Positions 57,134 through 64,000 of a DNA stretch of 64,000 nt are shown piece by piece. The notes under the pieces were generated by a model. It worked only from the letters and a program-made list of their open reading frames with translations. It did no database searches and was not told where the DNA came from. Origin of the DNA: Primula veris (lineage: Eukaryota; Streptophyta; Magnoliopsida; Ericales; Primulaceae). Numbering within the stretch: the first letter of the stretch is position 1; every line of letters begins with the position of its first letter. The stretch covers positions 19,085,992-19,149,991 of the forward strand of contig OY821746.1 in NCBI GenBank assembly GCA_963682055.1. Direction: 5' to 3'. Made by a program: the position numbers and the translations under genes.

Positions 57134-57737
57134 GTTGGACAATAAATAAAATGCAGCTTAAAATGAGAACAGGAAGAGAAAAAATTGAGTAATTTGATAA
57201 GGGTTGAATACTAAGTGACACTATGAACTTAGTGCAATGAATTATGTTTCTCATAGATCATTTTGATTCAACTCAGTGTCGGATATCAAACAGTGGCAAA
57301 AGATCAAGAATTCACTTATTTTAATGTACCTTAAATCCACGTCGTTGAACAACAAATTGAATATAGAAACGCATCATATGGCTACTAGAAATAGAGCCCA
57401 TAGAGTGCTAACCAAATGGTGGATGTTTTTTCTTACACCTCATTTTGCTCACAAAAGTCATGAAAGTGCAGTCTTTCTTATGTAAACTATTTGTTTAAGC
57501 TCCCGTATTTATTTATGCACATGAAGACTTTGTTTTCGCATAGTGTGAAGCTAAATATCTTCAAACAAAATGCGTATACTTTGCTGCAAATGTTGAAGTA
57601 GTTGTTTAGTTTTGTTTTAGCTAGATTTTCGTTACAATCAGTACCTTTTGAGTATGTTTTAGAGGCTTCTGACTTAGTTTTGTTAAGCTGCTTGAAATTT
57701 CACTTAATCTAGTTACGTTTGTTTTCTGGGTTGTTTG
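57134..57737. other. Intergenic
   Basis: No gene recognised; a 69-codon frame (57276-57485) has no known domain. Confidence 0.4.
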
Positions 57738-58820
57738 CAGGGGGAAGCTAGGTGGGGACGATCGGGTGTCACGGCACCCATCATAATTTTAGAAATCCCA
57801 AGTGACGCAATTTTTTTTAGTACAATTTCTTTTTAGGTGTAGATTTGGCACCCCATAAAAATATGTTACTTGTACATATATTTATTGCTAATGTTTGAAC
57901 CCAAAACACAATAATTAAATTTGGGCCGAAAGACCCAATTATATTTTTCTTTGATATTGGACTCTTTAAGATTTAATTAAAAAAAAATAACATCAACATC
58001 ACTTCTCTTCTTGCGTGTCAGCGTGTGTATCAAAATAAAAAACAAAGTTGAAAAAAGAAAAACTCCACTCCTCTGTGCTGCTGTGCACCGCATTGATTGG
58101 GGTTAGATTTAATTAAAAAAACATCAACAATTCTATCCTTCTGGCTCGGCAAGGTATACTCTTCTATTTATTTTTTCCTTTAATATGCTTCTTTTTATTA
58201 TATGTATTGATGTTATGTTGCACCATATGTGTTTGATTAAAGTACTCAAAGGGAAAAAAAATAGTCTATTAACTCTTAGAGTTTTAATCTGCAGATCTGA
58301 CATCGCTAATATTTTTATCGAGTATAAAATGGGAAAGACACCTAAAATAAATTCGTCAATGGTTGGTAGAAACAAAATGGTCTACAACATATCAGCTTGT
58401 TTATAGAATTGTGGTTCTCGTGCTTACTCTTTTCGTTTCTACCGCCACCGCAGAAAGATCATTTTCAGCTATGAATATCATCAAAACTAGTATTCGTAAT
58501 AAAATGGAAGCCGATTATCTTGAAGATTGTATGATGATTTATATTGAGAAAGATATTGCTTCAAAATTTAGCACGGAAACTATCATTGATGCATTTGCGA
58601 ATGCGAGCAGCCGTCGGGTTCATTTCTTTTGATTTTATCAGGTATCATGTTAGTTATTTGCAATAATTTTTGTGTTTATGCTTTGGTATTTGTTCAACAA
58701 CACTTAAATGGGGTATATAGATTATGGGTGAGTATGAAAAATTATTATTTTAAGTTGTTTTTTTTTTTTTTTTTTGTATATTTTGACACCCTTTATTTAC
58801 ACATCCTGACTTCGCCCCTG
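57738..58820 (+). mobile_element. Internally deleted hAT element (1083 bp)
   Basis: The ends CAGGGGGAAGCTAGGTGGGG and, inverted, CAGGGGCGAAGTCAGGATGT are of the common plant hAT type. The flanks GTTGTTTG and TTTGTTTC share 6 of 8 bases. Only the 3' end of a transposase gene remains inside. Confidence 0.75.
58363..58632 (+). pseudogene. C-terminal remnant of a hAT transposase (dimerisation region)
   Basis: The frame reads YQLVYRIVVLVLTLFVSTAT, then AERSFSAMNIIKTSIRNKM, then DYLEDCMMIYIEKDIASKFS, the conserved hAT C-terminal dimerisation region seen in plant TTF-type/zinc-finger MYM-like transposases. The whole DNA-binding and catalytic part is missing. It ends at TGA 58630-58632. The 89-codon frame is open but should not be able to transpose anything. 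Confidence 0.8.
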
Positions 58821-60694
58821 TTTGTTTCATTAGGCCATCACAGCTTCCTGTACCTGATGTGGTTTGATAAGTTGTAATAATGGTTTTGTTTCAAATAAAT
58901 TTTAGATTATTTGCTGAAAAAAATATGATTGGTTTTTTTTTTTTTTAAGATTAAATATGATTGGTTACATTAACGCTTACGCAGTCCTTGCCTTATTGCA
59001 AATAGTTTTTGCTAGTTCTAGCAACAACTTTCAAAGGATTTGAATAGTCAGAGAGTCGTCTTTGTGGTAACATTCATTTTTATTGTTTTAAAAAATTTAA
59101 GGACAACCTATCTTGAAATTTTACAGACAATAAAATATGTGTTTTTTTTTTTTGAAATAATATAATTTTATATGTTATATATTTTTGTTTTAATGTTTTG
59201 GAATCAATATCGAACGATTAACACTACCGTGAATTTAGTTCATTATTATTTAGGATGTGTCAGATGTTAAAATCTAACACATATTAATGAAATCAAAAAT
59301 ATATATACTACAATTAATTCAAAATTAAAACTAAAAAATACTAAAAACTCAACACATGTTAATGAACCCAAAAATATCCAGCCTAAAATTAATTTAAAAT
59401 TAAAACTAAAAAATAATATTGGTTGGCACACCCTAAATAATAGTATATTTTTAATTTTTAATTTTAAATTAATTTTAATATATATATTTTAGGTAACATA
59501 CAAAATTATATTATTTAAAAAAAAAAAAATTACATACTTTGTTGCCAAGCAAGTGCCTTAATTTTTAAAAGCACAAAAAATGAATCCCATTCTGAGAGAC
59601 CAATTCAAACGTAATAATTCGCCTCACAAAAAATGAATCCCATTCTGAGAGACCAATTCAAACGTAATAATTCGCCTTGTCATAGGAATTCTGAATCATT
59701 GCATGAAGAACTAAAGATCTTTGTAGGATCTTTGTAGGGAACATATAATTCGCCTTGTCATAGAAATTCTAAATCATAAAACGGATACTCCGCTTTAGAA
59801 AATATTTTAAAATGGATGCTAAGATAAACTGTGATCCTTCAAAATAGGACTGTAATAAGGGGCTGTAATAAGGATCGGTAATCGAGTGATTTGACTGACA
59901 GATAATTGGATCCTAAACTTTTTAAACTACAATAAAGAATTGAATTATATTTCACAACAAAGTCTTTCATATTTAACGTTCAACCACATCGACATATGAC
60001 CATGGTAATATAAACTGCCTTGTTGATATTCTTGTTTAAATAAATACCCATCACCATTGAATGGGAGAACTTGATCGAGACAAAGGTATCATTTACTTGA
60101 TGCTCATACAGCAGGTATTCATCATTTGTATTGGCGAAATGAAGTTTTGATGTTTAATTGGTCGAAATAGTTTGAGGTTGATCTTTGGGACACTTTTGTG
60201 AAATAAGTCTTATTATCACTGTTGTTGTTAGATTAGAGTAATATTATAACCTATAGATTTTTCATAAAGTATACCAGTTTTTTTTTTTTTTAAATCTTAT
60301 TAAAAAGATCAAGAGATTTTACACCTATCCCGTTAATAAGACTCAAACTCTGCACCTTCTATTTGATACTGCGTGCTTTAGTCCAGACTATTCCTACCGT
60401 ATAGCCAATTAGTCTTTGGTACTTGGGACTATTATTTAATACTCGTAATAAGAACTTTCAAAGATGTTAAATTACAGGGGTAGAGTCAAGTCTCCGCTCT
60501 GAGAGGGACCAATTCAAACTTGAATCATGAAGAAAAGTTGATTTACATTATTGTAGAACCAACACACGTAAATGAGGCCAATCAATATTGATCTATCCAT
60601 ATATACCAGTCCAAAGATATGATTTTTTTGTTGAGAACACAAAACTCAGAGCTAAAGCAACTAAAAATCAGCCTTTTTAACAACTAATCTATTT
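58821..60694. other. Intergenic with a 53-bp tandem duplication
   Basis: 59572-59677 holds two copies of a 53-base unit starting CACAAAAAATGAATCCCATT; a CTGAGAGGGACCAATTCAAAC-like word recurs near 60498. T-runs lie at 58757-58775 and 58935-58946. No gene. Confidence 0.5.
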
Positions 60695-61627
60695 ATGGAT
60701 TTCTCTGAGTTGTTTGTGTTTATAGGAATTCTCAGAGAATCTCTCAAGATTATATCGAAAACCAGGAAAACCATTGCCATAATAGCCGCGATTTTTATCT
60801 TGACCCGCTCTTTAATCTTTGTTGTCACTACGTTTTCCACCAAAACAATATTATTACGTCTAGTCGCAAGTGTTAGTACCCCCGCTTTCCCAGATCTCTT
60901 AGCCGAAACAAAAAGAGATGCCATATTCATCCTGGCTGTTGAATGGATTAATATACTTATTTCCATCATCATTACCCTCTTCTCAGTAGGGTCCCTAATT
61001 ATTGTTTCGGCCACAGCTTATTCCGGAGTAAGCTTGTCTTACCAAAATTTATTCTCCAAAATGGCAAGCTCGTTCAGGAAACAACTTGTTACTTCATTTT
61101 ATATAACTATGTTCTCATTCGGTTGTTTCTTCTGTTTTATAGTTATGTTAATGTTTCCTCCTCTTCTACTACTTGGTCTTGATTTGGGTCATCCTGATAG
61201 ATTCAGGGCTTTTTTATATGTAACTCTTGGCATAGGTTTGATAGTAGTCATGTATTTATCCATTGTTTGGCAATTAGCCATGGTAATAACCATAGTCGAA
61301 GATAATTGTTTCGGAATGGAGGCACTAGGAAAAGCTTCAATGCTTATAAAGGGGAACAAGTTACAGGGATTTGCTATAAATTTCTTTCTCATGCTCCTAG
61401 CGGGAATAATCCAAGTTTTGACAGGCAGTCGCAATAAGATATCCGTATCAAAAGCAGTCACTATCGGGATTTTCATGATATGTTTCTACTTTATCATGTT
61501 AGTGTTGCAATTTGTGAGCTACACAATTTTGCATTACCAGTGCAAGAAGAACCATGGTGAAGAGGTAGAATTGCAAGGGGATTGGAGATATAGCAAAGTA
61601 GCCCTTGTTACCCAAGACTTCCCTTAA
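60695..61627 (+). CDS. Six-pass plant membrane protein, paralogue of 29258-30313
   Basis: 310 residues, single exon. The N-terminus MDFSELFVFIGILRESLKII resembles the usual start of this plant family (an ILRES-x-KII-like block). Hydrophobic segments: about 25-47, 77-109, 131-161, 172-201, 224-243 and 254-282. The motif FGMEALGKASMLIKGNKLQG lies before segment five, matching the paralogue. The tail is short and hydrophilic. The minus-strand frame overlapping its start is a shadow. Function unknown; the frame is intact. Confidence 0.8.
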   Translation: MDFSELFVFIGILRESLKIISKTRKTIAIIAAIFILTRSLIFVVTTFSTKTILLRLVASVSTPAFPDLLAETKRDAIFILAVEWINILISIIITLFSVGSLIIVSATAYSGVSLSYQNLFSKMASSFRKQLVTSFYITMFSFGCFFCFIVMLMFPPLLLLGLDLGHPDRFRAFLYVTLGIGLIVVMYLSIVWQLAMVITIVEDNCFGMEALGKASMLIKGNKLQGFAINFFLMLLAGIIQVLTGSRNKISVSKAVTIGIFMICFYFIMLVLQFVSYTILHYQCKKNHGEEVELQGDWRYSKVALVTQDFP

Positions 61628-62019
61628 GCATATATTGAAGGCACTAATCAGTACTTTTACTTTGTTAAGTTTCTAAAAACCACTTGTACTCCCTTTAGTT
61701 GAGAATCCATTATCCTCGTGTGTGTTGTATATGTTTGAAATTAATAAAAGTAATACATAAAAAGCATTTTGGCAAATCTTTGTTGGAAAAACATGTGAAA
61801 ACATGGGTGTTTCCGAATGGTCACTGGACCAACTTCGAGTCATTATTTCGTGTAACAGCGCTGAGTTGTTTATACCGTACTCAACGTGGTTGAGTAGCCC
61901 GTGTGACGAGTTTAGTAACGGTATATCACATGACCTATTCGGAGAATGGGTGTGAATACAAAGTGGCTTCAAAGTTGGTGTCTCGAAAGCTAAAATCTGG
62001 AAAAACCGAAATGGTAAAG
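61628..62019. other. 3' flank of the membrane-protein gene
   Basis: AATAAAAG near 61743 is a possible polyadenylation signal. No gene. Confidence 0.4.
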
Positions 62020-62421
62020 GAAAACCATTTGGTATAATCCCATATTGGAAGATTAAGAGTTAATTTTACAATATATGTACCATACCAACCCATATAGTTA
62101 TTAAACTAACATGTCCACATACACCTAAGAGTATTAGTGTGTACCACACGCGCTCGTTCGTGTCTTGGGTCTCGGGCGCGGGTGTGTGGGCTTGGGCTTG
62201 GGATTTGGAGAATGTCTCGGGTCTCGGATCTTGGGTCTTGGGTCCAAACCCGAATAGGGAGTTTTGTATAAAATACAAAAGTAGTCCCTAGAGTTTCCAG
62301 CAATAGAAACGCCAGCAATGAATGAGATTAAATGCTGCGGTTTCAGAATTGATTGAGCGGATTCTGGGGGTGTAACTCCCAGAATTGATGACCAACATTT
62401 ATGGCTGCGGTTTCATTCGAG

Positions 62422-62433
62422 CCTATAAAAGGC
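62422..62433 (+). promoter_or_regulatory. Probable TATA box of the LTR-like sequence
   Basis: CCTATAAAAGGC, a strong plant TATA match in a GC-richer context. Confidence 0.5.
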
Positions 62434-62847
62434 AGCCATCCCCCTCTCATTTCTACACACCAGAATACACACAACCTCACAACATAAACATCATATAGAG
62501 AGAGAGAACCGCACCACCAACAGCTCGACCTGTGGTTCGGTGCCGGTTTCCATACGAGCCACTCTGAGATATAAGTTGTATCTTGGGAACAAAGTCCCGA
62601 AACCAGAACCTTTAAAGGTGGTTCGGGAAATATTGTTTAAGGAAAACTGCTCAGCAGTTGCCTCTTATTTTATATTTCTGTTATTTATTTTTCAGTCCTT
62701 TACTTTCTGTTTCATTTTATTTCAGTACCATTTCCTTTCTGTAATTTACTTTTCTGTACTGTTTCTTTTCTGTATTTACTTTCCAGTACTGTTTACTTTC
62801 AGTTTTTCAATTCTGTAATTTACTTTTCAGTTCTGTAATTTCCAGCA

Positions 62848-63152
62848 TTTACAAAAAACAGTCCGGCAGTTTTTTATTTGTTAAAAACCAGTCCGGCAGT
62901 TTTTTATTTGTTAAAACCAGTCCGGCAGTTTGTTAAAACCAGTCCGGCAGTTTCTTTTATTACAAAACAGTCCGGCAGTTTGTTAAAACCAGTCCGGCAG
63001 TTTCTTTTATTTAAAACCAGTCCGGCAGTTTTATTTAAAACCAGTCCGGCAGTTTGTTAAAAACCAGTCCGGCAGTTTATATAAAATCAGTCCGGCAGTT
63101 TATGTGTTAAACCAGTCCGGCAGTTTATTTATAACAGTCCAGCAGTTTTATT
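62848..63152 (+). repeat. Twelve CAGTCCGGCAG repeats, 20-34 bp apart
   Basis: The core ACCAGTCCGGCAGTTT occurs twelve times (the last as CAGTCCAGCAG), separated by TTTTATTTGTTAAAA or similar. The core is conserved while the spacer length varies. Confidence 0.9.
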
Positions 63153-63290
63153 TACTTGTTGAGTCAGGAATTATAATTTATATTCCAATTGTGAGAAATA
63201 AAATTGTTTATTTCCTTTGCGTTCCTGTCTCTTTTATTTATTGTCCTTTCAATTATTGTATTCAAAATAGTACCAAAACCAACAATCTTT

Positions 63291-64000
63291 TCCAGAGAGA
63301 ATGGTTGTCGGAATTGGAGTCCTGAGGTGTGATCAATTTTGATTGATGTAAACTCAAAGGAGGCCTCAAATAATAGGATGGTTCGGAAACTCAGAGAGAA
63401 CGCAGAAAGGGGTACAGAGACGCTTTATCCAATTTCCAGATCACTTTAAACTACGCGCAATTGCAAAACTAGAGATCTGAAATTAAAAATGCGTCTAGTT
63501 TTTATGAAAATAAACTAAAACTGGGTACCTGTCGTTCCAGTCGTACTGGAAAAGATACCGGCGCACACAGCTGAGAGACTACATGAAAAATATTATATCT
63601 ACATATTTGGTTTTGTGGTGCTAAGGAAACTACTCATATACTTAATAGTTTATAAGTACAGTACTGTTTCTTAGTTCTTATATTTAGTAACCATAATAAA
63701 ATTCTCTCCTTTGATCACAAACTTGGCTAATTGAAGTTAACAAAGCATGAGACAGTATCTAAAGCCAGGTCTTCTCAAACCCAAATGTCTATCTGGATCA
63801 AATTCTCATCCTTAAGAGCCATCTTTCAAAGACCATCTGCATAAAAATATGGAAAATGACTATTTTTTATTGACATGAAGACCTAGATGTAACGTAAAGC
63901 CAAAACTCTTCAAACAAGCGCCTTGAGTCGAATTCCAATATTGATCTCAACCTAACGACGATCTAAGACATAAATGGAGCTAATCATTATGCATCATAAC
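63291..64000. other. Right edge, nothing recognised
   Basis: No open frame of note, no RNA gene and no clear transposon end seen. Confidence 0.4.

Larger units (their letters stand above)
62020..63290 (+). repeat. LTR-like sequence with TATA box and internal repeats
   Basis: It opens near TGGTATAATCCCATATTGGAAGATT, an arrangement common at plant LTR starts (an ATCCCAxATTGG block). A TATA box CCTATAAAAGGC follows at 62422-62433 with a leader-like stretch behind it, then pyrimidine-rich TTTACTTTTCTGTA words (62680-62845) and the CAGTCCGGCAG array. No partner LTR or target duplication was found, so it may be a solo or partial LTR. Confidence 0.35.

Noticed and set aside
60290..60440. tRNA gene or SINE near the T-run
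   Set aside because: No A- and B-box pair in the right spacing was found.
60661..61014. 117-codon minus-strand frame over the start of the membrane-protein gene
   Set aside because: Shadow of the plus-strand gene, which has family motifs.
62848..63152. CRISPR-like array of short repeats
   Set aside because: The repeat is about 16 bases with short A/T spacers of similar sequence, in a plant nuclear context; it is a minisatellite.

Overview
The window is eudicot-type nuclear DNA: AT-rich, intron-bearing, and dominated by nested transposable elements. Five host or probable host genes are visible. They are a 12-exon diacylglycerol kinase (9009-16614, minus), two single-exon six-pass membrane proteins of one plant family (29258-30313 minus; 60695-61627 plus), a small RING-H2/ATL-type ubiquitin ligase (55670-56137 plus), and a 57-codon open frame running in from the left edge. 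No species call is possible from the sequence alone.

Layout. 191-8404 is an old Ty1/Copia element whose 3' LTR runs on into a second copy of its own leader; it is interrupted by a solo LTR with a 5-bp target duplication and by a hAT-like element. 9009-16614 is the kinase gene; every exon phase closes, and a tandem duplication covers its start codon. 17108-17433 is a small Mutator-type MITE. 17548-26010 is a complete 8.46-kb Mutator-like element (MULE) with about 155-bp inverted ends and a perfect 9-bp target duplication. It carries a broken plant-mobile-domain gene, an intact FAR1/MULE/SWIM transposase, and an OTU-like domain that follows in the same frame after one TGA and lacks the catalytic cysteine. 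26.3-27.7 kb is a degenerate minisatellite.

32.4-51.5 kb is a nest. Two related Copia elements (33326-40201 and 43655-51465) have target duplications ATATG and ATTCC. A foldback element carrying a satellite lies between them. The 5' LTR of the second Copia holds a hAT element (8-bp duplication), which itself holds a second foldback copy. Both Copia copies have the same broken pol, with at least one stop codon shared at the homologous site, so the family moved while defective. 53-63 kb holds the RING gene, a 195-bp hAT MITE with perfect duplication, a deleted hAT element that kept only its dimerisation tail, the second membrane-protein gene, and an LTR-like promoter followed by twelve CAGTCCGGCAG repeats.

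The least expected signal is inside the two related Copia elements. Many hairpins have different stems but nearly the same 8-base loop (CCWGTCGT), they recur in both copies, and seven sit in a row near the polypurine tract. Short perfect inverted repeats look over-represented throughout the same region. All boundaries and alignments were made by eye; no searches were run.
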